64,000 nucleotides of DNA from Sphingobium jiangsuense (GCF_014196495.1 NZ_JACIDT010000002.1:1-64000); one strand, 5' to 3'. Counted from the first letter of the stretch, positions 18,001 through 26,983 are shown. Made by a program: numbers and translations. The notes: generated by a model from the letters alone, not told the origin.

Positions 18001-18159
18001 GACGGCGCGCGACATCGCCTGCGGCCCTGGCCCGCGCCGGAGTGATGGCAGAGGCGAAGGTCCGTCAAGTCCCGCGCCCTCCCGTCATGCCGTTCCGGGG
18101 CTTTTCAGGAAGCCTCTGCGCCGCTATCCCGTAACGACCACAGGTGGGAGGGAATGGAC

Positions 18160-19776
18160 ATGGCGGACGGCATCTTTCTCGGCGCGGCGGGCGGGCAGCC
18201 GCAAATGCTCAACCTGAAGCGCGCCAATCGCCATGGCCTGATCGCGGGCGCGACCGGCACCGGCAAGACCGTGACGCTGCAAGGCATTGCCGAGAATTTC
18301 TCCGCCCAGGGCGTGCCGGTCTTCCTCTCCGATGTGAAGGGGGACCTGAGCGGCATTTCCATGCCCGGATCGCCGACCTTCAAGAACGCCGCAATATTGG
18401 AGGCGCGCGCGAAGGAAATCGGCCTCGATCCCTATGTCTATTCCGACAATCCGGCGATCTTCTGGGATCTCTACGGCCAGCAGGGCCACCCCGTCCGCAC
18501 CACCATCAGCGAGATGGGGCCGCTGCTGCTCTCGCGCCTGCTCGGCCTCAACGACACGCAGGAAGGGGTGCTCACCATCGCCTTCCGCTATGCCGACGAG
18601 GAGGGGCTGCTGCTGCTCGACCTCGGCGATTTGCAGGCGATGCTGGCCTGGTGCGCGGAAAATGCCGACACGCTCTCGGCCCGCTACGGCAACGTCACCA
18701 AGGCGAGCGTGGGCGCGATCCAGCGCCAGTTGCTCAGCCTCGACAGCCAGGGCGGCAACATGTTCTTCGGCGAACCGGCGCTCGATATCCATGATTTCCT
18801 GAAGGTGGACGACAAGGGGCGGGGCACTATCAACATCCTCGCCGCCGACCGGCTGATGCAGAGCCCCAAGCTCTATTCGACCTTCCTGCTGTGGCTGCTG
18901 TCCGAACTGTTCGAGATATTGCCGGAGGTCGGCGACCCGGAAAAGCCGAAGCTGGTCTTCTTCTTCGACGAGGCGCACCTGCTGTTCGACGATGCGCCCA
19001 AGGCGCTGGTCGACAAGATCGAGCAGGTGGTGCGCCTGATCCGGTCGAAGGGCGTGGGCGTCTATTTCGTCACCCAGAACCCGATCGATATCCCGGAGGA
19101 GGTCGCAGGCCAGCTCGGCAACCGCGTGCAGCATGCGCTGCGGGCCTTCACCCCGCGCGACCAGAAGGCGGTGAAGGCGGCGGCGGAGACGTTCCGCGCC
19201 AACCCGGATATCGACGTCGCGACCGCCATCACCGAACTGAAGGTGGGCGAGGCGCTGGTGTCGGTGTTGCAGGAGGACGGCTCGCCCTCGATGGTCCAGC
19301 GCACGCTGATCGCGCCGCCGCGTTCACGCCTGGGGCCCGTCGACGCGAAGGAGCGCGCGATCATCCAGTCGATCTCGCCCTGTTCGGGCAAATATGACAC
19401 GCCGGTCGACCGGGAAAGCGCCGAGGAAATCCTCGCCGCGCGGGGCTCGGCCGCCGCTGCCGCCGCGCAGGCGGCGAAGGCGCAGGCAGAGGCGGACAAG
19501 CTCGCCGCCCAGCAGGCGAAGGTCGAGGCAAAGGCCCGCGCCGAGGAACTGCGCGAGCAGAAGCGCGCCGAGGCCGCCGCCGCGCGGGAAGCGGCCAAGC
19601 CGAGCGCGCTCGACCGGGCGGTGCAATCGGCCACCCGCTCGGCGGCCTCCTCGATCGGGCGGCAGGTCGCCAACGAGCTGGGCAAGTCGATCCTGGGCGG
19701 CGGCGGCAAATCCTCGCGCGGCGGGGGCCTTGTCGGCGGACTGGTGCGCGGCATATTGGGCGGCCTGTTCAAATAG
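18160..19776 (+). CDS. HerA-like helicase/ATPase (DUF853, YjgR-like)
   Basis: A 538-residue ATPase of the HerA/FtsK-like P-loop group; E. coli YjgR is related. Its biological role is not established. ATG 18160 is preferred over the ATG at 18154 because GGGAGG lies seven bases upstream. Walker A is GATGTGKT at 30-37 and Walker B is [13 protein letters not shown] at about 268-280. [20 protein letters not shown] carries the sensor region. The C-terminal 100 residues are an Ala/Lys/Glu helix (likely coiled coil), ending in a Gly-rich tail with [18 protein letters not shown]. Two LexA-type boxes lie just downstream but point at the next gene. Confidence 0.9.
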   Translation: MADGIFLGAAGGQPQMLNLKRANRHGLIAGATGTGKTVTLQGIAENFSAQGVPVFLSDVKGDLSGISMPGSPTFKNAAILEARAKEIGLDPYVYSDNPAIFWDLYGQQGHPVRTTISEMGPLLLSRLLGLNDTQEGVLTIAFRYADEEGLLLLDLGDLQAMLAWCAENADTLSARYGNVTKASVGAIQRQLLSLDSQGGNMFFGEPALDIHDFLKVDDKGRGTINILAADRLMQSPKLYSTFLLWLLSELFEILPEVGDPEKPKLVFFFDEAHLLFDDAPKALVDKIEQVVRLIRSKGVGVYFVTQNPIDIPEEVAGQLGNRVQHALRAFTPRDQKAVKAAAETFRANPDIDVATAITELKVGEALVSVLQEDGSPSMVQRTLIAPPRSRLGPVDAKERAIIQSISPCSGKYDTPVDRESAEEILAARGSAAAAAAQAAKAQAEADKLAAQQAKVEAKARAEELREQKRAEAAAAREAAKPSALDRAVQSATRSAASSIGRQVANELGKSILGGGGKSSRGGGLVGGLVRGILGGLFK

Positions 19777-19809
19777 GAAGGGCGGCGCGGGCGGTGGTCT
19801 GCGCAGGCA

Positions 19810-19862
19810 GAACATTCCATGAACTTTTCGCTGGACTCAGCGGATCGGAACATAATATGAAC
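19810..19862. promoter_or_regulatory. Two tandem LexA (SOS) boxes, GAAC-N7-GAAC
   Basis: GAACATTCCATGAAC (19810-19824) and GAACATAATATGAAC (19848-19862) both match the alphaproteobacterial SOS box GTTC-N7-GTTC exactly, read on the minus strand. They are 23 bases apart, downstream of the HerA-like gene. The only gene that could be controlled from here on the plus strand is the winged-helix gene at 20141. Confidence 0.75.
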
Positions 19863-19914
19863 ATCTGGCCGGGGCGCGGTTCGGAAGGAAGAGCCGCGTC
19901 GCGGGCTTATTAAG

Positions 19915-20044
19915 ATCCGTTTCGGATGAAATATCCGTTCGATCCTGAGGGGGCGACGCCAGCAAATCCCGATGGATCGCCCCCTGCCGAAGCGTCGCTT
20001 TCGGATTCCATGGGGTTATCGGAAAACATCCCTCCGTTTCGGAT
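19915..20044. promoter_or_regulatory. Repeated TTTCGGAT sites upstream of the winged-helix gene
   Basis: TTTCGGAT occurs at 19920-19927, 19999-20006 and 20037-20044. The first and third lie within short palindromes (ATCCGTTTCGGAT and TCCGTTTCGGA). Together with the LexA boxes they fill the 364-base gap 19777-20140. They may be binding sites of the adjacent regulator; this is inference. Confidence 0.4.
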
Positions 20045-20140
20045 TAATGTTGGCGGGTGAATCTGGCATCTGTCGCCATATTGGCGGAAAGGGTGTTGGT
20101 CGGGCTCCGGCTCCGGTCGGGGCGAAATGGGGTACAGGGG

Positions 20141-21289
20141 ATGAGTGGTTACAGGGGCTTTCCGGCGGATGGCGGGTTTGCGGCGGCATTTCCCGGAGCC
20201 GGGCAGGATCATGGCGGCGGGGCCGGGCGGGATGGCGCGGCCGTGCGGAACTGGGACGATTTCGCCCGGCAGGCGGAGCAGCCCTCGCTGCTGATCCTGG
20301 CGGACGGCCTGTGGACGGTGCCCGGCGCGGAAGCCGGGGACGACGTCGCCGATCTGGCGCAGGCGCTGGGGTTCCGCATTCTCGACCGGGTGCCGCTGGG
20401 CGCCGCGACGGAGCGGCTGTCCCGCATCGTCGATGTCGACGCGGTGCTGGTCCGCTGCACCGGCGCCGAACCGGGGCTGGACCTGCTGCTGGCCCGGCTC
20501 GATACGATGGCGGGCAATCAGGGCATGTATCTGGCGGTCGCCGTCGATCTGGAAGGGCTGGACCATGTCCACGCCATCGTCAACGCGGACCGCGCGGCCA
20601 TATTGTGCCGCCCCGACCGCGAGGACATAGTGGCGACGCTGGCCGCGCTTGCCGGGCGGGGGCAGGACCGCGCGCGCCTGCACGATATCGGCCGGGGCGA
20701 GAATGCCGATCCCCGGCTCGACAAGCTGAGCGACGAACTGGTGCGCCTCAGCCGGACGATCGAGGCGCTGGTGCAGAACCGCTCGCCCAGCCAGTTCGCG
20801 CTGCCCGCGCAGAATGAGGGGCGGGAACCGTCGGTGCAGTCGCCTGCGCGCGCCTATGCCGCGCTGTCCGCGCCGGACGGGATCGGGGCCGGAGCCGGGG
20901 CGGTGACCGCCCGGCAGGTGAGGGCGGTGCTGCGCGCTCGCCGCCTGCGCGACGGCATCTTCCCCGCCGACCTTTTCGCCGACCCGGCCTGGGACATATT
21001 GCTCGATCTGATGGCGGCCCGGCTGGAGAATGTGCGGGTATCCGTCTCCAGCCTCTGCATCGCCGCCGCCGTGCCGCCCACCACCGCGCTGCGCTGGATC
21101 CGGCAGCTGACCGAACGCGGGCTGCTGGAGCGGCAGGCCGATCCCGACGACGGGCGGCGCATCTTCATCGCCCTGTCGCAGCAGGGCGTCGCGGCGGTGA
21201 CGCGCTGGTTCGAGGAAAGCCACGACCTGCTGCTGCAAGCCGGCGGGCGGGGCGACGGCGGCGGGGGCCGGGGCAAATCCCTGTCCTGA
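20141..21289 (+). CDS. Winged-helix (MarR-like) regulator with N-terminal alpha/beta domain
   Basis: A 382-residue protein from ATG 20141, preceded by ACAGGGG; a GTG-started frame from 20057 adds 28 unlikely residues. Residues about 50-190 alternate hydrophobic strands and helices (SLLILADGLW, DAVLVRC, GMYLAVAVDL, AAILCRP) in the manner of a receiver-like fold, but no clear phospho-acceptor is visible. The C-terminal part (about 270-365) is a MarR-type winged helix: RVSVSSLCIAAAVPPTTALR as the recognition region, then LLERQADPDDGRRIFIALS as the wing. It is probably a transcription factor. Two SOS-type boxes and repeated TTTCGGAT sites lie upstream. It is followed by tRNA-Val on the opposite strand. 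Confidence 0.75.
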   Translation: MSGYRGFPADGGFAAAFPGAGQDHGGGAGRDGAAVRNWDDFARQAEQPSLLILADGLWTVPGAEAGDDVADLAQALGFRILDRVPLGAATERLSRIVDVDAVLVRCTGAEPGLDLLLARLDTMAGNQGMYLAVAVDLEGLDHVHAIVNADRAAILCRPDREDIVATLAALAGRGQDRARLHDIGRGENADPRLDKLSDELVRLSRTIEALVQNRSPSQFALPAQNEGREPSVQSPARAYAALSAPDGIGAGAGAVTARQVRAVLRARRLRDGIFPADLFADPAWDILLDLMAARLENVRVSVSSLCIAAAVPPTTALRWIRQLTERGLLERQADPDDGRRIFIALSQQGVAAVTRWFEESHDLLLQAGGRGDGGGGRGKSLS

Positions 21290-21307
21290 CCGATATCGTC
21301 GAAGGAA

Positions 21308-21383
21308 TGGTGGGCGATGACGGGCTCGAACCGCCGACATTCTCGGTGTAAACGAGACGCTCTACCAACTGAGCTAATCGCCC
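21308..21383 (-). tRNA. tRNA-Val (anticodon TAC)
   Basis: On the minus strand the acceptor stem GGGCGAT/ATCGCCC is followed by A and CCA. The D arm is GCTC-AGTTGGTA-GAGC, the anticodon stem TCTCG/CGAGA encloses loop TTTACAC (anticodon TAC), and the T arm contains GTTCGAGC. The length is 76 nt. Confidence 0.97.
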
Positions 21384-21508
21384 TCCCACGCATTGCGCGG
21401 TGATTGTCAGTGCCGCTATCTCGACAGCCTCATGCGGTCAAGTTGTTTCGGTCGAGACTCGACTGCCTGATGAACGGTGCGCTCTGCAATGCTGAGGAGC
21501 GTATCTGG

Positions 21509-21616
21509 CCGAACCGCTGCCTGAGCGTGTCGGCCCAAAGGGTAAATTCACTTAACGGCTGTTTCTCTGTTGTTCCAGGGCAATGCGGGGCTTCGACAAG
21601 CTCAGCCCGAACGGTT
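21509..21616. repeat. Extragenic palindromic repeats, two copies
   Basis: A degenerate copy (CCTGAGCGTGTCGG, near 21520) and a good copy, GGCTTCGACAAGCTCAGCCC (21589-21608), followed by GAACGGTT. They lie in the 526-base gap 21384-21909. The rest of that gap, up to the small membrane protein gene, holds nothing I can name; long frames through it are atypical in composition. Confidence 0.65.
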
Positions 21617-21909
21617 GAAAATGCCCGCTTCCTTTCAGGAATGCCGATGCTCGCATCGAGCCAATGCCTGTGGCCTACTTATGAGGGACGGGATCAACCT
21701 TCTCCCTCTCCGGCAACCGGACTGGTGCGCTGGATCGGAAAAGCATGGATCGCCGATATAGCCCTCGCTCTATCCCCAATATTCTTGCCCCTTGGCATCA
21801 ATAACATTCGTTTGCCTGACCGGCCCATCCAGTTCCATCATGCGGGGACAAACCGGCGAGGGCCACGAAGAGGGCCGATAATCCATGCCGGGGATGGGAG
21901 AGGATGCCC

Positions 21910-22161
21910 ATGGAGGAGCCCGCGCCGCGCCATTCGCCTGTTCGCGCCCCGTTCGCCGCGCGCGGTATTTTCTGGATGCTTGTCGCGGCCGCCGCATGGC
22001 TCGGTTTCGCGCATCTTCGTCAGGGCAATGTGCTGGGCGAGCAGCAACTTCTGCTCATGCTGTTCCTCGCCGTGCCGATCGGCGCCTTCCTGCTGTCGGG
22101 CGCGGGGCAGGATGCGCCGGAAGGGGACGATATCGAAACCGACGAGGTGCACGGCCGCTGA
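21910..22161 (+). CDS. Small membrane protein of unknown function
   Basis: About 83 residues with two predicted membrane spans: GIFWMLVAAAAWLGFAHLR (about 20-38) and QLLLMLFLAVPIGAFLLSGA (about 46-65). They are joined by a short loop and followed by an acidic tail (DAPEGDDIETDEVHGR). ATG 21910 is preferred over ATG 21904 because GGGAGAGG lies seven bases before it. I do not recognise the family. It sits upstream of the FUSC efflux operon on the same strand, 171 bases away, and a link to that operon is possible but unproven. Two clean membrane spans and the ribosome-binding site support a real gene. Confidence 0.6.
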   Translation: MEEPAPRHSPVRAPFAARGIFWMLVAAAAWLGFAHLRQGNVLGEQQLLLMLFLAVPIGAFLLSGAGQDAPEGDDIETDEVHGR

Positions 22162-22332
22162 CCGCCACACCGCGCACAGCCCCATCATGCAAAATATTTG
22201 TGCTTATCCATCAATATTTTGATCTACGGCCCGGCGCCCGCGCGCGACTATGGAGCGTTCCCGAATCCAAGGGAGGGTAGGCCCGATCGCTGGTGATCGC
22301 GACAATCCCGCAAATATGTCACGGTCGCCAAG

Positions 22333-24396
22333 ATGAAGCCTGTTGCGGATCGCGGTATCAGCCTGTCGCTGCCTGCCCCGGTCATCGATCCCCAGAAACT
22401 GCTGTTCTCGCTGAGCAGCTTCATCGCGGCGGCGATCACCCTCGCCATCGCCTTCAGCGCCAGCCTGCCGCGCCCGTGGTGGGCGCTGCTGACCGTCTAT
22501 GTGACGGCGCAGCCGATGGCGGGCGCGTTCCGGCCCAAGGTGCTCTACCGGCTGGGCGGCATCGCGACCGGGGCGGCGGTCACGATCCTGCTCGTGCCCA
22601 ATTTGCAGAATTCGCCGGAGCTGCTGGTGCTGTGCCTTTCGAGCTGGACTGGCCTGTGCATCTATCTCGCGGTGCTGGATCGCACGCCACGCGCCTTCCT
22701 GTTTCAGATGGCGGCGTTCAGCTCGGCGGTGATCAGCTTTCCCTATCTCGACGACCCGGTGAACATCTTCGACACCACCATCGCGCGGGTGCAGGAGATG
22801 ACGGTCGCGATCCTGTGCGTGACCGCCGTGCACGCGCTGCTCCAGCCGTGGAGCGCGACGCCGGTGATCCGCGCCCGCGCGCAATCCTTCCTGCGCCATG
22901 CCTGCCGCTGGACGGCCGAGGCGCTGGCGGGCCGCCACACGCGGCTGGAAAACGAGCATCGGCGCACGCTCGCGGCCGACATCACCGAACTGGGGATGAT
23001 CGCCGTCCACCTGCCGTTCGACCAGCGCTGGGCGCCCGCGACGCAGCGGCGGGTGAGGGCGTTGCAGCAGCAGCTGGCGAACATCCTGCCGCTGGCCTCC
23101 GCCGCCGCCAACCGGCTCGACCTGCTGCGCGGGCAGGACGCGCTGCCGCCGCCGCTCGCGCAGTTGCTCGACGATATCGCCGCCTGGCTGGCCGACGAGG
23201 GCAGCCCGGTCCATCGCGCCGGCTTCCTCATCCGCCGCTGCGAGGCGCTGGCCGACGAGGCGGAGGCGCGGGCGGACTGGACCTCGTTGCTCACCGCCAG
23301 CGCCTGCGTCAGGATCGCGGAATTCCTCGCCGCTCTCGCCGCGAGCCGCAGGCTGGCCGCGCGGATCGGATCGCCCGGCAGGCCCGGCTTCAAGGCGCTT
23401 TCGACCGAGCCGTTCGCGCTCGCCCGCGACCATGGCGTCGCCGCGCTCGCCGGGCTGGCGACGGCGAGCGCGATCGCGCTTTACTGCGCGGTGTGGATAT
23501 TGCTCGCCTGGCCCAGCGGATCGGCGACGGCGGCGTTCGCGGCGCTGATCACCTGTTCCTTCGCCACGCAGGACGACCCGGCGCCGGTCATCGGCCGCTA
23601 TCTGTCGGCCACGCTCAGGACCTTCCCGGTCGCCGCGCTCTATCTCTTCGTCATCCTGCCGCGCGTCGACGGCTATGAGATGCTCGTCATCACGCTTGCC
23701 CCGGCGCTGCTGTGGATGGGCTATATCCAGGCCGACCCGGCGCGCTCGCCGCAGGCGCTGCCGATGTTCTCCTGCTTCATCGTCGCCATGGGATTTCAGG
23801 CGCGCTTTCAGGGTGATTTCGCGGTGTTCGTCAACACCGGGCTGGCGCAGCTGGGGGGCATCGCCTCCACCCTGGCCGTCACCAAGATGTTCCGCTCCGC
23901 CAATGTGCTGCGAACGGCGCGGCGGATATTGCGGTCCAACTGGGCCGAGCTGGCGCAACTTGCCGACATCAGGCGGCCGTTCCTGCCGGATCGCTGGACG
24001 ATGCAGGCGGTGGACCGGCTGGGACAGGTCGCCGCGCGCATGGCGGTGGCCCCGCCGGGCGACGCGCTGCACGCGGCGGACGGGCTGGCGGACCTGCGCA
24101 TCGGGCGCAACATCATCCCGATCCGCCGGGCATTGCCGCATGTGCCGCACGATGCCCGCCACCGTCTGGGCGCGGTGCTTTCCGGCCTGTCGGGCTTCTA
24201 CGCCGCGCGCTGGCGCCACGGCCGCGCCGATCCGCCGCCGCCCGGCATGCTGCGCGCGATAGACGAGGCGCTGTCCGCGCTGCTCGCGCTGGGGCCGGAC
24301 GAACCGCGCCGCGCCGCCCTGCGCGCGCTGGTCGGCATGCGGTGCAACCTCTTCCCGGCGGCCGCGCCGCTGGCCGGAGGGCAGGCGCGCCCATGA
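22333..24396 (+). CDS. FUSC-family efflux permease (AaeB/FusB-like)
   Basis: A 687-residue inner-membrane protein of the fusaric acid resistance/aromatic acid exporter family. There are two blocks of membrane spans, about 25-170 (starting LLFSLSSFIAAAITLAIAFS) and about 375-520 (VAALAGLATASAIALYCAVW). Each block is followed by a long cytoplasmic helical region, as usual for FUSC. RPWWALLTVYVTAQPMAGA near 50 is the family signature. It is the first gene of a four-gene operon; its TGA overlaps the ATG of the DUF1656 gene. With the adaptor and outer-membrane factor it should form a tripartite exporter for aromatic acids or similar compounds; the substrate is not evident. Confidence 0.92.
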   Translation: MKPVADRGISLSLPAPVIDPQKLLFSLSSFIAAAITLAIAFSASLPRPWWALLTVYVTAQPMAGAFRPKVLYRLGGIATGAAVTILLVPNLQNSPELLVLCLSSWTGLCIYLAVLDRTPRAFLFQMAAFSSAVISFPYLDDPVNIFDTTIARVQEMTVAILCVTAVHALLQPWSATPVIRARAQSFLRHACRWTAEALAGRHTRLENEHRRTLAADITELGMIAVHLPFDQRWAPATQRRVRALQQQLANILPLASAAANRLDLLRGQDALPPPLAQLLDDIAAWLADEGSPVHRAGFLIRRCEALADEAEARADWTSLLTASACVRIAEFLAALAASRRLAARIGSPGRPGFKALSTEPFALARDHGVAALAGLATASAIALYCAVWILLAWPSGSATAAFAALITCSFATQDDPAPVIGRYLSATLRTFPVAALYLFVILPRVDGYEMLVITLAPALLWMGYIQADPARSPQALPMFSCFIVAMGFQARFQGDFAVFVNTGLAQLGGIASTLAVTKMFRSANVLRTARRILRSNWAELAQLADIRRPFLPDRWTMQAVDRLGQVAARMAVAPPGDALHAADGLADLRIGRNIIPIRRALPHVPHDARHRLGAVLSGLSGFYAARWRHGRADPPPPGMLRAIDEALSALLALGPDEPRRAALRALVGMRCNLFPAAAPLAGGQARP

Positions 24397-24617
24397 TCGA
24401 GGAAATCCATGTGCTGGGCGTCTACATGCCCGCCGCGCTCGTCTGGGCGATAGGGGCGGCGGTGCTCGTCTATCTGCTGCGCGTGCCGATCCAGCGCCTG
24501 CCGATATATCGCCTGCTCTGGCACCCCAGCCTGTTCGAACTCGCGCTCTTCGCGCTGCTCTGGTGGGGGTTGAGCGCTTCCGCCGATCTCCTGCTTCCTC
24601 ACGGTGTCCTGTCCTGA
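24393..24617 (+). CDS. DUF1656 small membrane protein (AaeX-like)
   Basis: A 74-residue protein whose ATG overlaps the stop of the FUSC gene (ATGA). Two hydrophobic spans are seen: PAALVWAIGAAVLVYLL (about 13-29) and SLFELALFALLWWGLSASA (about 47-65). IEEIHVLGVYMPA at the start is typical of DUF1656, which is almost always found between FUSC permease and HlyD-adaptor genes, as aaeX in E. coli. Its precise role in the pump is unknown. The adaptor gene starts three bases after its stop. Confidence 0.92.
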   Translation: MIEEIHVLGVYMPAALVWAIGAAVLVYLLRVPIQRLPIYRLLWHPSLFELALFALLWWGLSASADLLLPHGVLS

Positions 24618-24619
24618 CC

Positions 24620-25519
24620 ATGCTTCATCGCCACAATCTGCTGCGTTCGATCGCGACGCTGCTCGTCCTCCTTGTCATCCTCGCGGCCATCTACGCGCTG
24701 TGGATCCGCTATCAGGTCGAGCCGGTCACGCGCGACGGCAAGGTGCGCGCCGACATGGTGCCGGTCGCCGCCGATGTGAGCGGCCTCGTCACCGAGGTGC
24801 GGGTGGCCGACAATGGCGAGGTGAAGCGGGGCGATGTCCTCTTCGTCATCGACCGGCCGCGCTACCGGATCGCGCTGGAGCAGGCGCAGGCGGTGCTCGC
24901 CAGCCAGCAGGCCGCGCTGGCGCAGGCGGTGCGGGAGGATCGGCGCAACCGCGCGATGACCGATGTGATCGCCGCCGAGGCGATCGAGCAGGGCCGGGCG
25001 CGCGTCGAGGAGCTGCGCGCGGCGATCGGGCAGGCGAGCGCCGCGCGCGACCTCGCCCGCTTCAATCTGGAGCGGACGATCGTGCGCGCGCCGGTCGACG
25101 GCACGGTTTCCAATGTCTCGTTGCAGCCGGGCGTCTATCTGACGGCGGGCAAGCCCGCGCTGGCGCTGGTTTATACCCGGTCGATGCGGGTGGAGGGCTA
25201 TTTCGAGGAAACCAAATTGCCCGCCATCCGCGTGGGCGATCCCGCCAGCGTCTATCTGATGGGCGTCGCCGACGAGATAAAGGGCCATGTCGAGAGCATA
25301 GCAGGCGGCGTCGAGGATCGGGAGCGGGCGGGCGCGGACGGCCAGCTCGCCAATGTGAACCCGTCCTTCACCTGGGTGCGGCTGGCGCAGCGCATTCCGG
25401 TGCGGATCGCGATCGACGCGATACCGGCCAATGTGCGGATGATCCCCGGCCAGACCGCCACGGTCGTCGTCCACCCCCGCGACGACGGACGCGCCGTGCG
25501 GCGGAGCCTGCCATGGTGA
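24620..25519 (+). CDS. HlyD-family periplasmic adaptor subunit of efflux pump
   Basis: A 299-residue membrane-fusion protein from ATG 24620, two bases after the DUF1656 stop. A single N-terminal anchor (SIATLLVLLVILAAIYALWI, about 10-29) is followed by the lipoyl-like half VRADMVPVAADVSGLVTEV and VKRGDVLFVIDRPRY. A helical hairpin spans about 85-150. The second lipoyl half is TIVRAPVDGTVSNVSLQPGVY. The beta-barrel domain includes RVEGYFEETKLPAIRVGDPA. It bridges the FUSC permease and the outer-membrane factor. Its stop lies inside the next gene (7-base overlap), so the operon is tightly coupled. Confidence 0.93.
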   Translation: MLHRHNLLRSIATLLVLLVILAAIYALWIRYQVEPVTRDGKVRADMVPVAADVSGLVTEVRVADNGEVKRGDVLFVIDRPRYRIALEQAQAVLASQQAALAQAVREDRRNRAMTDVIAAEAIEQGRARVEELRAAIGQASAARDLARFNLERTIVRAPVDGTVSNVSLQPGVYLTAGKPALALVYTRSMRVEGYFEETKLPAIRVGDPASVYLMGVADEIKGHVESIAGGVEDRERAGADGQLANVNPSFTWVRLAQRIPVRIAIDAIPANVRMIPGQTATVVVHPRDDGRAVRRSLPW

Positions 25520-26955
25520 GGCGCGGCCTTGCGAGCCTGTTCGCCGCCGCGCTGCTCGGCGGCTGCGCGACGGTGGGGCCGGATTATCATCTGCCCGAAG
25601 CCGCGAAGATCAACGCCCCGGCGGCGCAGGGCGCTTTTCTGTCCGGGGCGGCGGTGACCGGGGCGGAGCCGCTGCCCGACCGCTGGTGGAAGCTGTATGA
25701 CGACCCGGTGCTCGACGGGCTGGTCGCGCGGGCGCTGGCGGCGAATACCGACCTGCGGGTGGCGCAGGCCAATCTGGAGCGCAGCCTCGCCCTGCTGGAC
25801 GAGCGCGGCGCGGCGCGCGAGGTGCAGGGCATGGTCAATGCCGAAACCAGCTGGGCGCAGCGTTCGGCCGAAGCGGAATTGCAGCATGTGAAGCCTCCCG
25901 TCCGCCAGATCTACAATGCGGGCGCCGCGGTCGGCTATGATCTCGACCTGTTCGGCGCGATCCGGCGCGGCATCGAGGCGGCGAGCGCGGATGCCGAGGC
26001 GGCGGTGGCGGCGCGCGATCTCGTTCGCGTCACCGTGGCGGCGGAAACCGCGCGGGCCTATGCCGATCTCTGCAATGCGGGGCATCAGATCGAGGTGCTG
26101 GGCCGCGCCATCGCGGTGCAGGAGAAAGGCATCGCCCTGACGCGCGCGCTGATCGCCCATGGCCGGGCGGCGCGGTTCGAGCTGGACCGGCAGCAGGGGC
26201 TGCTGGAGGCGAGCCGCGCAGGCCTGCCCCGGCTGGGCGCGCGCCAACGAGGCGCGGCGTATCGGCTGGCCGCGCTGACGGGCGGCACCCCGCGCGAGGC
26301 CGACCCGGCGCTGCCGGGGTGCAGGCGGCCGCTCGAACTGACGCGCCGGATCCCGGTGGGCGACGGTCGGGCGCTATTGAAGCGCAGGCCCGACATCCGC
26401 ATGGCGGAGCGGCGTCTGGCCGCGACCACGGCGCGGATCGGGGTCGCCACCGCCGCGCTCTACCCGGACATAAGATTGGGCGCGTCGATCGGATCGACCG
26501 GCGCGGCGGCGGATTTCCTCTCGCCGCTGACCAACCGTTTCGGTCTGGGGCCGCTGATCGGCTGGACGCTCAACCGGCACGCGGCGCGGGCGCGGATCGA
26601 GGCGACGCAGGCGCAGGCGCGCGCCGACCTCGCCGCCTTCGACGGGGCGGTGCTCAACGCGTTGCGGGAGGTGGAGACGGCGCTCGACGGCTATGCGGCG
26701 GGTCTGGAGCAGCAGCGGGGGCTGGAACGCGCGCGGGACGAGGCGGCGCGGGTCGCCGCGCGCACTGCGCAGCTTCGGCGCGGCGGCAAGGTCGGGGCGC
26801 TGCCCGCGCTGGAGGCGGATCGCGATCTGGTCGCCGCCGAGCAGGCGCTGGCGCAGGCGAAGGCAGCGACGAACGCGGACCAGATCGCGCTGTTCCTCGC
26901 GCTGGGCGGCGGCTGGATGGAGGAGGGGACGGAGGGTGCCTCCGGGAGCCGATAA
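25513..26955 (+). CDS. NodT-type outer-membrane efflux lipoprotein
   Basis: A 480-residue TolC-like channel subunit from ATG 25513, overlapping the adaptor gene's end. The frame is open 300 codons further upstream, but that is the shadow frame of the adaptor gene. The signal peptide ends at the lipobox LLGGC (Cys at about 18). CATVGPDY follows, typical of NodT-family lipoproteins. Two outer-membrane-efflux repeats are seen, each with long helices: DLRVAQANLERSLALLDERG and ARIEATQAQARADLAAFDGA. RPDIRMAERRLAATTARIGV is the family hallmark between them. It completes the FUSC-DUF1656-HlyD-OMF tripartite exporter. Confidence 0.93.
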   Translation: MVRRGLASLFAAALLGGCATVGPDYHLPEAAKINAPAAQGAFLSGAAVTGAEPLPDRWWKLYDDPVLDGLVARALAANTDLRVAQANLERSLALLDERGAAREVQGMVNAETSWAQRSAEAELQHVKPPVRQIYNAGAAVGYDLDLFGAIRRGIEAASADAEAAVAARDLVRVTVAAETARAYADLCNAGHQIEVLGRAIAVQEKGIALTRALIAHGRAARFELDRQQGLLEASRAGLPRLGARQRGAAYRLAALTGGTPREADPALPGCRRPLELTRRIPVGDGRALLKRRPDIRMAERRLAATTARIGVATAALYPDIRLGASIGSTGAAADFLSPLTNRFGLGPLIGWTLNRHAARARIEATQAQARADLAAFDGAVLNALREVETALDGYAAGLEQQRGLERARDEAARVAARTAQLRRGGKVGALPALEADRDLVAAEQALAQAKAATNADQIALFLALGGGWMEEGTEGASGSR

Positions 26956-26974
26956 GGAGTAGCCGCTCCCGGAG
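26940..26974 (+). terminator. Strong hairpin at end of efflux operon
   Basis: CTCCGGGAGC (26940-26949) and GCTCCCGGAG (26965-26974) form a perfect 10-bp stem with a 15-base loop that includes the stop codon of the outer-membrane factor gene. No T-run follows directly, so it may stabilise the mRNA end or act together with the next element. Confidence 0.6.
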
Positions 26975-26983
26975 ACAAGATCG

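Noticed and set aside
21404..22222. 272-residue plus-strand frame after tRNA-Val
   Set aside because: It crosses palindromic repeats and overlaps the better-supported small membrane protein gene in another frame; no domain is visible.
24604..25512. 300-codon upstream extension of the NodT-type gene
   Set aside because: It is the +1 shadow of the HlyD-adaptor gene; the lipoprotein signal peptide fixes the start at 25513.
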